Origin: an uncultured Lachnospiraceae bacterium
GTDB lineage: Bacteria; Bacillota; Clostridia; Lachnospirales; Lachnospiraceae
Direction: 5' to 3'
DNA: 45,322 nt
Assembly: GCA_944381535.1 (NCBI GenBank)
Contig: CALWLN010000008.1
Location: 1-45,322, forward strand
In this document: piece by piece, positions 26,213-33,505 of the stretch
How positions within the stretch are numbered: position 1 is the stretch's first letter
How the letters are laid out: every line of letters starts with the position of its first letter
Made by a program: the position numbers and the translations under genes
Notes under the pieces: generated by a model
Databases searched by the model: none
Told to the model about the DNA's origin: nothing
The model's input: the letters and a program-made list of their open reading frames with translations, nothing else

Positions 26213-27159
26213 AAGATAAATTTTCAAGAGAAATTTCTTATCTGAGAATCTCCATCACAGAAAAGTGTAATCTTTGTTGTACTTACTGCATGGGGGATGA
26301 CCTGCCCCCGGAACGGGAAGGCAGAGAAGAGGAACTTACCCCGGAGGAGATTGCAGAAATTACGGAAGCCGCAGTTTCCTTGGGGATACGCAAGGTCCGA
26401 ATCACCGGGGGAGAACCGTTGGCGCGGCCGGATGTGGTGGAGATCTGTGAAAAAATCCACGCCATTCCCGGTGTGGAGGAGCTGACCCTGACCACCAACG
26501 GTATTTTGTTAAAGGAATACGCAAAAAAGCTGAAAAATGCCGGGGTGAGCCGCCTGAATATCAGTCTGGATACCCTGGATGCGGAAAAATACAGACAGAT
26601 TACCCGCCGGGGCAGCTTAAGAGATGTCCTTGACGGGATTGCGGCTGCCAGGAACGCGGAACTGCTGCCGATCAAAATCAATGTGGTGCTTCTTGCGGAT
26701 TTTAACGAGGATGAGATTGTTTCCTTTGTGGAACTGACCCGGAAGGAGCCCATTGAGGTGCGGTTTATCGAGCTTATGCCCATCGGGGCGGGCATTGGCA
26801 GGACAGAGCAGTACCTGCCGGGAGAGACGGTGCTTCAGAAGGTGCCGGAGCTTACGCGCCAGGAGGACAGCGGCGTGGCTTGTCTGTACCGTCTTGTGGA
26901 CGGTGCCGGGCGGGTGGGACTGATCCGGCCGGTGAGCCGGCATTTTTGTCCTGCCTGCAACCGTATCCGGCTGACCAGCGACGGGCACTTAAGGCCCTGT
27001 CTGCATTGTTCGGAGGAAATAGACATCCGCCATTTGCACGGCGAAGCATTAAAAGAAGCAATCAGACAGGCAATTTTATGTAAGCCCATGGAACATGAGG
27101 ATTTTTCCGGTGGAAAGGTCTCGGGGTCCAGGCGGGGTATGAATCAGATTGGAGGATAA
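26209..27159 (+). CDS. moaA: GTP 3',8-cyclase MoaA
   Basis: A 316-residue radical SAM enzyme for the first step of molybdopterin synthesis. The radical SAM cluster cysteines are Cys20, Cys24 and Cys27 in CNLCCTYC. The second cluster lies in FCPACNRIR and LRPCLHC, and the catalytic C-terminal Gly-Gly tail is intact (NQIGG). The start overlaps the MOSC stop (ATGA). MoaC, MoaD and MoaE are not in the window and must be supplied from elsewhere. Confidence 0.95.
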   Translation: MKDKFSREISYLRISITEKCNLCCTYCMGDDLPPEREGREEELTPEEIAEITEAAVSLGIRKVRITGGEPLARPDVVEICEKIHAIPGVEELTLTTNGILLKEYAKKLKNAGVSRLNISLDTLDAEKYRQITRRGSLRDVLDGIAAARNAELLPIKINVVLLADFNEDEIVSFVELTRKEPIEVRFIELMPIGAGIGRTEQYLPGETVLQKVPELTRQEDSGVACLYRLVDGAGRVGLIRPVSRHFCPACNRIRLTSDGHLRPCLHCSEEIDIRHLHGEALKEAIRQAILCKPMEHEDFSGGKVSGSRRGMNQIGG

Positions 27160-27161
27160 AG

Positions 27162-27743
27162 ATGGGAAAAGAATTTTGGAAGCCGGGCAATATGCTTTAC
27201 CCGGTGCCGGCGGTGATGGTTTCCAGTAAACGGGAGGGGGAGAAGCCCAATATCATTACCCTGGCCTGGGCGGGAACCGTCTGCTCGGACCCGGCCATGG
27301 TATCCATCTCCATAAGGCCGGAGCGGTATTCCTATGATATAATCAGGGAGACCGGAGAATTTGTGATAAATCTGGTGACGAAAGATCTGGCCTATGCCAC
27401 CGACTACTGTGGCGTGAAATCGGGCCGGAATGTGGACAAGTTTCAGGAGATGAAGCTGACGCCCCTTGCCTCGCGGCATATCAAGGCCCCGGGAATTGCC
27501 GAGAGCCCGGTGAATCTGGAATGTCAGGTGACAGAGGTTCTTCCGCTTGGAAGTCATCACATGTTTCTGGCCCGGGTAGCGGGCGTGACGGTGGAGGACG
27601 CATATATGAACGAGAGCGGGAAGTTTTGCCTGAATGATACGAAGCTGGTGGCCTACTCTCACGGCGAATATTTTGTCCTGGGAGAAAAATTAGGAAAATT
27701 CGGCTTTTCCGTGGAGAAGCGGAGACGGAAAAATAAGCGTTAG
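27162..27743 (+). CDS. Flavin reductase-like FMN-binding protein
   Basis: A 193-residue flavin-binding split-barrel protein of the flavin reductase-like family. The motifs are LYPVPAVMVSS near residue 10, NIITLAWAGTVCSDP near 30, and ISIRPERYSYDII near 50, the usual FMN phosphate site. The substrate is unknown. GGAGG precedes the ATG only 2 bases after the moaA stop, so it is cotranscribed. The partner may be a redox protein of the molybdenum system, or the link may be coincidental. The C-terminus is strongly basic (KRRRKNKR). Confidence 0.85.
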   Translation: MGKEFWKPGNMLYPVPAVMVSSKREGEKPNIITLAWAGTVCSDPAMVSISIRPERYSYDIIRETGEFVINLVTKDLAYATDYCGVKSGRNVDKFQEMKLTPLASRHIKAPGIAESPVNLECQVTEVLPLGSHHMFLARVAGVTVEDAYMNESGKFCLNDTKLVAYSHGEYFVLGEKLGKFGFSVEKRRRKNKR

Positions 27744-27746
27744 AGA

Positions 27747-27775
27747 TTGCAACACAAGGAGAATTATGATACAAT
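27747..27775 (+). promoter_or_regulatory. Promoter of the DegV gene
   Basis: TTGCAA (27747-27752), 17 bases, TACAAT (27770-27775), between the flavin-reductase stop and the DegV start. It makes the upstream reading frame from 27747 unlikely as coding. Confidence 0.65.
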
Positions 27776-27827
27776 CTCTCTATCTGTGAAAAAATGGATG
27801 CAAATCAGGCGACAGGAGGAAATAAGA

Positions 27828-28694
27828 TTGAAGAAAACAGCAGTGGTGACCGACAGCAACAGTGGGATTACCCAGCAGCAGGCGAAAGAAGAAGGTGTAT
27901 ACGTTCTGCCCATGCCCTTTTTTGTAAACGGCAAAGCGTATTTTGAAGATATTGATCTGACTCAGGAGCAATTTTACAAGATGCTGGAGGAAGGAGCGGA
28001 TATCTCCACCTCCATGCCGGCCATCGGTGATGTGACGGATCTGTGGGACAGACTTTTAAAGGAGTATGATGAAATCGTGCATATCCCTATGTCCAGCGGT
28101 CTTTCCGCTTCCTGTGAGACAGCCATGATGTTGTCCCAGGAGTATGAGGGCCGGGTGCAGGTGGTGAATAATCAGCGAATTTCCGTGACCCAGCGCCAGT
28201 CCGTGTTGGATGCCAGAGAGATGGTGGAGCAGGGTATGAGCGCTCTGGAGATTAAGAACTATCTGGAGGAGACAAAATTTGAGTCCAACATTTATATTAT
28301 GCTGGATACGCTTTATTATCTTAAGAAGGGCGGAAGAATCACCCCTGCGGCCGCGGCGTTGGGCACGCTTCTGAAATTAAAGCCCGTGCTGCAGATTCAG
28401 GGAGAGAAGTTGGACGCCTTTGCCAAGGCCAGAACGCCAAAGCAGGGCAAGAGCATTATGCTGGAGGCCATGAAGACGGATTTTGCCCAGCGTTATCACG
28501 ACCCGGAGGGGAAGGATATGTGGGTACAAGCAGCCTATACCAAGGATCTGGAGACTGCCAACCAGTGGAAGCAGGAGATTCAGGAGGTATTCCCGCACCA
28601 CGAGATTGTGATGAATCCGCTGTCTCTGAGTGTTTCCTGTCATATCGGACCGGGAGCGCTGGCCATTGCCTGCTGTAAGAAACTTCACAACTAA
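27828..28694 (+). CDS. DegV family fatty-acid-binding protein
   Basis: A 288-residue DegV-fold protein. It opens KKTAVVTDSNSGIT with the fatty-acid-binding TDS motif. MSSGLSASCETA near 90 and the basic end region are also typical. DegV/FakB proteins bind fatty acids and present them to a fatty acid kinase; FakA is not nearby. The start is TTG 27828 with AGGAGG 7 bases upstream; an in-frame ATG at 27747 is inside the promoter. It is followed by strong terminators. Confidence 0.88.
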   Translation: MKKTAVVTDSNSGITQQQAKEEGVYVLPMPFFVNGKAYFEDIDLTQEQFYKMLEEGADISTSMPAIGDVTDLWDRLLKEYDEIVHIPMSSGLSASCETAMMLSQEYEGRVQVVNNQRISVTQRQSVLDAREMVEQGMSALEIKNYLEETKFESNIYIMLDTLYYLKKGGRITPAAAALGTLLKLKPVLQIQGEKLDAFAKARTPKQGKSIMLEAMKTDFAQRYHDPEGKDMWVQAAYTKDLETANQWKQEIQEVFPHHEIVMNPLSLSVSCHIGPGALAIACCKKLHN

Positions 28695-28699
28695 TATAG

Positions 28700-28733
28700 A
28701 TAGGAAACGGCAAATTTATTTGTCGTTTCCTAT
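28700..28733 (+). terminator. Strong stem-loop after DegV
   Basis: A 15-base-pair hairpin with one G-U pair (28700-28714 with 28719-28733) and a 4-base loop. No T-run follows directly. It may stabilise the DegV mRNA end ahead of the real terminator. Confidence 0.6.
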
Positions 28734-28737
28734 AGCA

Positions 28738-28788
28738 GCGAGACCCTGATTGCAGTAAGAAAGCATGCAATAAAGGTCTCGCTTTTTT
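28738..28788 (+). terminator. Rho-independent terminator of DegV
   Basis: An 8-base-pair outer stem GCGAGACC (28738-28745) with 28775-28782, an inner ATTGCA/TGCAAT stem, and six T (28783-28788). Confidence 0.85.
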
Positions 28789-28831
28789 ATTCTATAGGAA
28801 AGTTCTCCGAACTTCCCTATAGAATAAAAAA
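28783..28831. terminator. Near-perfect bidirectional terminator palindrome
   Basis: A 23-base-pair stem with one mismatch (28783-28805 with 28809-28831) and a 3-base loop. It is flanked by T6 and A6, so it can end transcripts from both sides. It shares its T-run with the previous terminator. Confidence 0.85.
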
Positions 28832-28920
28832 GCCCTCCGGGCAGGATCGCACTGCGGCGGAAAGGAATATTGTCGCTTATGCAACCCGCCGCAGGCGGAG
28901 AATCCTGCAAAGCAGGATTC
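28832..28920. repeat. Structured palindromic intergenic element
   Basis: Nested inverted repeats fill this GC-rich stretch: GCCC/GGGC at 28832-28842; GCAGGAT (28841-28847) with 28902-28908; CTGCGGCGG (28852-28860) with 28886-28894; and GAATCCTGC (28900-28908) with 28912-28920. It ends exactly at the neighbouring minus-strand stop. It may be a dispersed REP-like element or a transcript-end structure. Confidence 0.7.
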
Positions 28921-29565
28921 TTATCTGCGGATTCTGGGCAGATTCCAGCGGTAGTGGGCGGCCAGCAGGCGGATGATGATGACGACGGCAGAACTTATGA
29001 TCACGGCGGCCGCGTCGCCGATACGTGCCTGTAAAAATATGTAGCACACCGCACCCGCCAGGGAAGCGCAGGCATACACATGCTTGACGAACACAAAGGG
29101 GGTGGAGCCGGACATGATGTCCCGAAGCATTCCGCCGCCGATTCCGGTGACCACACCCACGAAGATCAATAAGAACAGGTTGGAGTCGCCGGAAACGCTG
29201 ATGGCGGTGCGGATGCCGATAACGGTAAAGATACCAAGGCCGATGGCGTCGAAGGCGTTCATCACCTGCTCGTAGGTCTCCAAGAAGCGGCTTTCCAGCA
29301 GCTCTTTTTTTAAGTAGATCACGAAAAAGAGCAGGCAGGAGGTGGCGATGGCAGCGCCTACATAGGAGAAATTGTGGAACATTTTCGGCGGGTGGATACC
29401 TAAGATCAAATCCCGGATACAGCCCCCGCCCACCGCAGTGGTGATACCGAGAACCAGAACGCCGAAAATATCCATATTTTTGCGGATGCCGGCCATAGCT
29501 CCCGAGGAGGCGAAGGCGACGGTTCCTATGAGTTCCAGCAGGAATATGATTGTGGTGTATTCCAT
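28921..29565 (-). CDS. TRIC/YadS-type membrane protein (UPF0126)
   Basis: A 214-residue integral membrane protein with two repeated halves of three spans. Each half holds a glycine-rich motif: GGGCIRDLILG near residue 50 and GIGGGMLRDIMSG near 135. Homologues form trimeric cation channels of the TRIC family or glycine-related transporters; the role in bacteria is unsettled. The start is ATG 29565, with GGGGGG 7 bases upstream. An upstream in-frame ATG at 29643 adds a basic stretch unlike the family. It is divergent from the thioesterase gene. Confidence 0.88.
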   Translation of the reverse strand: MEYTTIIFLLELIGTVAFASSGAMAGIRKNMDIFGVLVLGITTAVGGGCIRDLILGIHPPKMFHNFSYVGAAIATSCLLFFVIYLKKELLESRFLETYEQVMNAFDAIGLGIFTVIGIRTAISVSGDSNLFLLIFVGVVTGIGGGMLRDIMSGSTPFVFVKHVYACASLAGAVCYIFLQARIGDAAAVIISSAVVIIIRLLAAHYRWNLPRIRR

Positions 29566-29651
29566 AAATAGACCCCCCGTTTTGGAAAACTGCCGCAGGG
29601 CAGCCTGTGTCCGGCGGCGTGAAAGTTTGCTATCCTGTTTCATGTGGATAT

Positions 29652-29680
29652 AGTATAACGGATTGGCGCCGGAAAAACAA
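29652..29680 (-). promoter_or_regulatory. Promoter of the TRIC-type gene
   Basis: On the minus strand TTGTTT (29680-29675), 17 bases, TATACT (29657-29652). It is divergent from the next promoter with only 10 bases between the two -35 boxes. Confidence 0.6.
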
Positions 29681-29690
29681 TCCTGTTTAG

Positions 29691-29719
29691 TTGTCTTATG
29701 GGAAAAGATGTGCTACACT
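29691..29719 (+). promoter_or_regulatory. Promoter of the PaaI thioesterase gene
   Basis: TTGTCT (29691-29696), 17 bases, TACACT (29714-29719), with the ATG 33 bases further on and GAGGA in between. Confidence 0.6.
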
Positions 29720-29751
29720 AAAACGGACAAATTCGGAAAAGAGGAAATAAA

Positions 29752-30189
29752 ATGGATAAAAGAGAGAAAGTACGCGCAGAGGATTTTCATAAAATGATGG
29801 ATTTTCGCAATAACCATCCGGGGTTTACCCGAGAGATGGGGATGAAGGTGACGGAAGTCTCCGACGGTTATGCAAGGGTGGAGATGGACGTTGACAAGCG
29901 AAGCTGCAATCCCATCAGCTCTGTCCACGGTGGGGTGATTTTTGCCCTGGCGGATACGGCGGGAGGCGTGGCGGCCACCACCAAGGGTAGCCTGGTCACC
30001 ACGGTGACCGGGAATATCAATTATCTGAATCCGGCCTTGGAAGCGAAGAAGCTGATTGCCACAACCCGGGAGGTGAAGGTGGGGAAAAATATTCTGGTCT
30101 ACGATGTGTCTGTGACGGATGAAAATGAGAAGATCATTGCGGAGGCCAGGATGACCTTCTACAGTTTGCATAAGGACGTTATCTTTTAG
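29752..30189 (+). CDS. PaaI family hotdog-fold thioesterase
   Basis: A 145-residue hotdog-fold protein. The active-site segment NPISSVHGGVIFALADTAGG (residues 51-70) is the PaaI signature, where the Asn and Asp near the helix start act in hydrolysis of acyl- or aryl-CoA. It is probably a cytosolic tetramer. The ribosome site GAGGA precedes the ATG. The next gene is a LysR regulator on the same strand 106 bases later; a functional link is possible but not shown. Confidence 0.9.
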   Translation: MDKREKVRAEDFHKMMDFRNNHPGFTREMGMKVTEVSDGYARVEMDVDKRSCNPISSVHGGVIFALADTAGGVAATTKGSLVTTVTGNINYLNPALEAKKLIATTREVKVGKNILVYDVSVTDENEKIIAEARMTFYSLHKDVIF

Positions 30190-30295
30190 GGATTACATCG
30201 GCGAACGGAGATGGCACATGCCGCAGACGAGAAGCCTGGCTCAGCCTGGAGGGCAGGCGGGCCGGATCGGCGGCGTCAAAAAGGAGGAAAATCCT

Positions 30296-31204
30296 TTGGA
30301 AAAAGCAGATATCAATCTGGAATACTACAAAATATTTTATTATGTAGCAAAATCCGGCAGTATCACCCTGGCGGCCGAGGAATTATCCCTCTCCCAGCCT
30401 GCGGTGAGCCAGAGTATCCGCAATCTGGAGCGCCAGCTGAACCTGACACTGTTTGTCCGCATGAAAAAAGGCGTCCGTCTGACACGGGAGGGGGAGCTGC
30501 TTTTTTCCTATGTGGCACGGGGATACGAGACTATCCGTCAGGGAGAGCAGAAGGTGCGGGAACTTCTGGACCTGAATTTGGGGCAGATTCATATTGGAGC
30601 CAGCGATATGACGCTGCAGTTTTATCTGCTTCCCTGGTTGGAGCGGTTTCACCGCAAATATCCCAATATCAAGGTGACGGTGACCAATGCCCCTACTCCC
30701 GAGACCATCCGCCATTTGCAGGATGGAAGGATTGATTTCGGGGTGGTGAGTGAGCCGGTAAACAGCCGTCATCCATGGAATCTGGTACCGGTAAAGGAGA
30801 TTGAGGATGTGTTCGTGGCGGGAAATCTGTTCTGGCAGCTGAAGGGGAAGTTGCTGTCTTACAGGGATTTGGAAGAACTGCCCATTCTATGTCTGGAGGG
30901 AAGTACCTCCACCAGAAGCTATGTGGAAGATTTTTTACAAAAGCAGGGGGTGACCCTGCACCCGGAATTTGAACTGGCTACCAGCAATATGCTGATTCAG
31001 TTTGCCATCCGGGGTCTGGGAATTGCAAGCGTGGTGCGGGAATTTGCGGAGGAGCACATTGCCGGCGGAGAATTGTTTGAGCTGACCTTTGACAGGAAGA
31101 TTCCAAGGCGGAACTTTTGTATCATCACCGATGACAGGCTGCCCCAGACGGCGGCTTCCCGGAAACTCCTGGATATGATGACGGGAGAACGGGAATTTTC
31201 ATAA
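30296..31204 (+). CDS. LysR family transcriptional regulator
   Basis: A 302-residue LysR regulator. The helix-turn-helix is at 12-55 (GSITLAAEELSLSQPAVSQS), followed by a linker helix and a periplasmic-binding-protein-like effector domain (about 90-295). The start is TTG 30296 with AAGGAGG 8 bases upstream; the open frame continues to 30218, but that part has no family similarity. It could control the thioesterase before it or the HAD gene 23 bases after it. The effector is unknown. Confidence 0.92.
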   Translation: MEKADINLEYYKIFYYVAKSGSITLAAEELSLSQPAVSQSIRNLERQLNLTLFVRMKKGVRLTREGELLFSYVARGYETIRQGEQKVRELLDLNLGQIHIGASDMTLQFYLLPWLERFHRKYPNIKVTVTNAPTPETIRHLQDGRIDFGVVSEPVNSRHPWNLVPVKEIEDVFVAGNLFWQLKGKLLSYRDLEELPILCLEGSTSTRSYVEDFLQKQGVTLHPEFELATSNMLIQFAIRGLGIASVVREFAEEHIAGGELFELTFDRKIPRRNFCIITDDRLPQTAASRKLLDMMTGEREFS

Positions 31205-31227
31205 AAACAGAAGGCTGAGGAAAGAGA

Positions 31228-31830
31228 ATGATTAAAAATATTATTTTTGATGTGGGCATGGTGCTGGTGGATTTCTGCTGGCAAAAGGTGCTGGAGAATT
31301 TAGGCTTTGAGGGCGACCTGCTGAAACGGGTGGCGGCAGCCACCGTGGGCTCCCCGGCCTGGGGAGAGTACGACAGAAGCAAAAAGAGCGATGAGGAGAT
31401 TCTGGCGGGGCTGATTGCCAACGACCCGGAATTGGAACCGGAAATCCGTCTGTTCTGGGACCACAACAGGGAAACCATCCGTCTGTATCCTTATGCGGAG
31501 AGCTGGGTGCGGGAATTTAAGGAGAAGGGGTATCGCTGCTACATTTTGTCCAACTACTCCAGAAGGACCTATGAACTGACGCGGGAAGAACGGCCCTTTG
31601 AGGAGCTGATGGACGGAGTCCTGTTCTCCTTTCAGGTGCAGCAGGTGAAGCCGGAGCGGGCCATTTACGAGACGTTTTTGAAGCGGTTTGGGCTGGTGCC
31701 GGAGGAGTGCGTATTTCTGGATGACAGCCCCAAGAATATTGCGGCGGCTCGGGAACTTGGGATTTACGGGGTGCAGTTTACCACCAGGGAGGCGGCTGTA
31801 GAGGAGTTGCGGAAGCTGGGTGTGGAATAG
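31228..31830 (+). CDS. HAD family hydrolase, YihX-like
   Basis: A 200-residue haloacid dehalogenase-type phosphatase. Motif I is IIFDVGMVLVD with nucleophile Asp8; the second aspartate usual at position 10 is Gly. Motif II is ILSNYS near 106, the motif III Lys is in QQVKPERAIYE, and motif IV is VFLDDSPKN near 164. The DxGxV form is seen in the YihX sugar-phosphatase branch, so an unusual active site is a family trait rather than damage. It sits 23 bases after the LysR gene, probably in the same transcript. Confidence 0.9.
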   Translation: MIKNIIFDVGMVLVDFCWQKVLENLGFEGDLLKRVAAATVGSPAWGEYDRSKKSDEEILAGLIANDPELEPEIRLFWDHNRETIRLYPYAESWVREFKEKGYRCYILSNYSRRTYELTREERPFEELMDGVLFSFQVQQVKPERAIYETFLKRFGLVPEECVFLDDSPKNIAAARELGIYGVQFTTREAAVEELRKLGVE

Positions 31831-31910
31831 ACAGTAGACGGAAGCCGGACTCCTGGCCACTGCTTACAAAATCTATTCAAAATGAAATAAATTATTGTGC
31901 AAAAATAAAA

Positions 31911-31940
31911 TTGCAAAAAAAACCGTCCATATGGTATCAT
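31911..31940 (+). promoter_or_regulatory. Promoter of the PurF-like gene
   Basis: TTGCAA (31911-31916), 18 bases, TATCAT (31935-31940). It is A-rich upstream, like an UP element. Confidence 0.55.
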
Positions 31941-31986
31941 GTAACAGTTAGATTAGAAATCACACAGATAGAAAAGGAGATACCAC

Positions 31987-33399
31987 ATGGGCGGCTTTTT
32001 TGGCGTAGCATCTAAGAAAGAATGCGTACTAGAACTTTTTTACGGAGTAGATTATCATTCCCATCTGGGAACCCGCCGGGGCGGTATGGCCACCTACGGC
32101 AAGGACGGTTTCAACCGTGCCATTCACAACATCGAGAATTCCCCCTTTCGAACAAAATTTGATCGTGATGTCAGCGAGATGAAGGGCAATCTGGGCATTG
32201 GATGTATTTCTGATTTTGAACCTCAGCCGTTGCTGATCCAATCCAGGCTTGGAAGCTTCGCCATTACGACAGTGGGAAAAATCAATAATTATGACGCGCT
32301 GCTGGAGCAGTTATACACCCGGGAGCATTCTCATTTTCAGGAAATGACCAACGGCCAGATTAACGCTACGGAGCTGGTGGCGGCGTTGATCTGTGAGAAG
32401 GACTCTATTTTAGAGGGAATCCAGTATGTGCAGGAAATTGTGGACGGCTCTATGAATCTGCTACTGATGACAAAGGACGGAATTTATGCCGCCAGAGACC
32501 GCTACGGAAGAATGCCCATTGTACTTGGCTGTAAGGAGGGCGCTTACTGTGTGTCCTTTGAGAGCCATGCCTATATTAACCTGGGATACGTGGACTACAG
32601 GGAGCTGGGCCCCTCGGAGGTGGTCTTTATCACACCGGAGAACGTGACGACTTTGGTAGAGCCCCGGGAGGAGATGCGGATCTGTTCCTTCCTATGGGTT
32701 TATTACGGATATCCGACTTCTTCCTACGAGGGAGTGAACGTGGAGGAGATGCGCTACAAATGCGGCAGTATGCTGGCCAAGCGGGACGGCGATTCGGTAC
32801 ATCCCGATATCGTGGCCGGTGTGCCGGATTCCGGAACTGCCCATGCCATCGGCTATGCCAACGAATCCGGTATCCCCTATGCCCGGCCTTTTATTAAATA
32901 TACCCCCACCTGGCCCCGCTCCTTTATGCCCACGGACCAGAGCCAGCGGAATCTGATCGCCAGAATGAAGCTGATACCGGTCCATGCGCTGATTGAAAAT
33001 AAGAAGCTTCTGCTGATCGATGATTCCATTGTCCGGGGGACACAGCTGAGGGAGACCACGGAATTTTTGTATCAGAGCGGCGCTAAGGAGGTTCATGTGC
33101 GCCCGGCCTGCCCGCCCATTATTTACGGCTGCAAATTTTTGAACTTTTCCAGGTCCAAATCGGAGATGGATCTGATCACCAGACAGATCATAAGAAGGCG
33201 CGAGGGCGATGACTGCCCGGATGAGGTGCTGAAGGAGTATGCCAACCCCTGCAGCTGCCGGTACGCTCAGATGATTGAGGACCTTCGGAAGGAGCAGAAT
33301 TTTACTTCGCTGCGCTATCACCGGCTGGATGATCTGCTGGAATCCATCGGAATTGAGCCCTGTAAGGTGTGTACCTATTGTTTTAACGGGGAAGAGTAA
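31987..33399 (+). CDS. Amidophosphoribosyltransferase-like protein lacking the glutaminase cysteine
   Basis: A 470-residue PurF-type protein. The phosphoribosyltransferase half has the PRPP loop LLLIDDSIVRGTQ near residue 338, and cysteine-rich motifs near the end (CSCRYAQ, CKVCTYC) fit the iron-sulfur form. The N-terminus reads MGGFFGVAS where active PurF has Cys-Gly after the start, so the nucleophile is missing. The usual asparagine-glycine of the oxyanion loop also reads Val-Gly in ITTVGKINN. The protein is otherwise full length. It may use free ammonia, act on another amine or serve as a regulator. No other pur genes are nearby. AAGGAGA precedes the ATG. Confidence 0.88.
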   Translation: MGGFFGVASKKECVLELFYGVDYHSHLGTRRGGMATYGKDGFNRAIHNIENSPFRTKFDRDVSEMKGNLGIGCISDFEPQPLLIQSRLGSFAITTVGKINNYDALLEQLYTREHSHFQEMTNGQINATELVAALICEKDSILEGIQYVQEIVDGSMNLLLMTKDGIYAARDRYGRMPIVLGCKEGAYCVSFESHAYINLGYVDYRELGPSEVVFITPENVTTLVEPREEMRICSFLWVYYGYPTSSYEGVNVEEMRYKCGSMLAKRDGDSVHPDIVAGVPDSGTAHAIGYANESGIPYARPFIKYTPTWPRSFMPTDQSQRNLIARMKLIPVHALIENKKLLLIDDSIVRGTQLRETTEFLYQSGAKEVHVRPACPPIIYGCKFLNFSRSKSEMDLITRQIIRRREGDDCPDEVLKEYANPCSCRYAQMIEDLRKEQNFTSLRYHRLDDLLESIGIEPCKVCTYCFNGEE

Positions 33400-33419
33400 T
33401 GACATTGACATTCCATACA

Positions 33420-33477
33420 TTTCCTGTAGAAATACCAGGAAAATCATGTTATCCTTGCAATGTAACAAATTTGTAAC
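33420..33477 (+). promoter_or_regulatory. WalR-like direct repeat and inverted repeat before the CAP gene
   Basis: TGTAAC (33461-33466), 5 bases, TGTAAC (33472-33477) fits the WalR box of two TGTWAH half-sites. Upstream is an inverted repeat TTTCCTG/CAGGAAA (33420-33426, 33436-33442) and an extended -10-like TGTTATCCT (33447-33455). The exact promoter is not settled. Confidence 0.5.
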
Positions 33478-33505
33478 AAATAAAGAATGGCAAGGAGAAA
33501 GAGAC

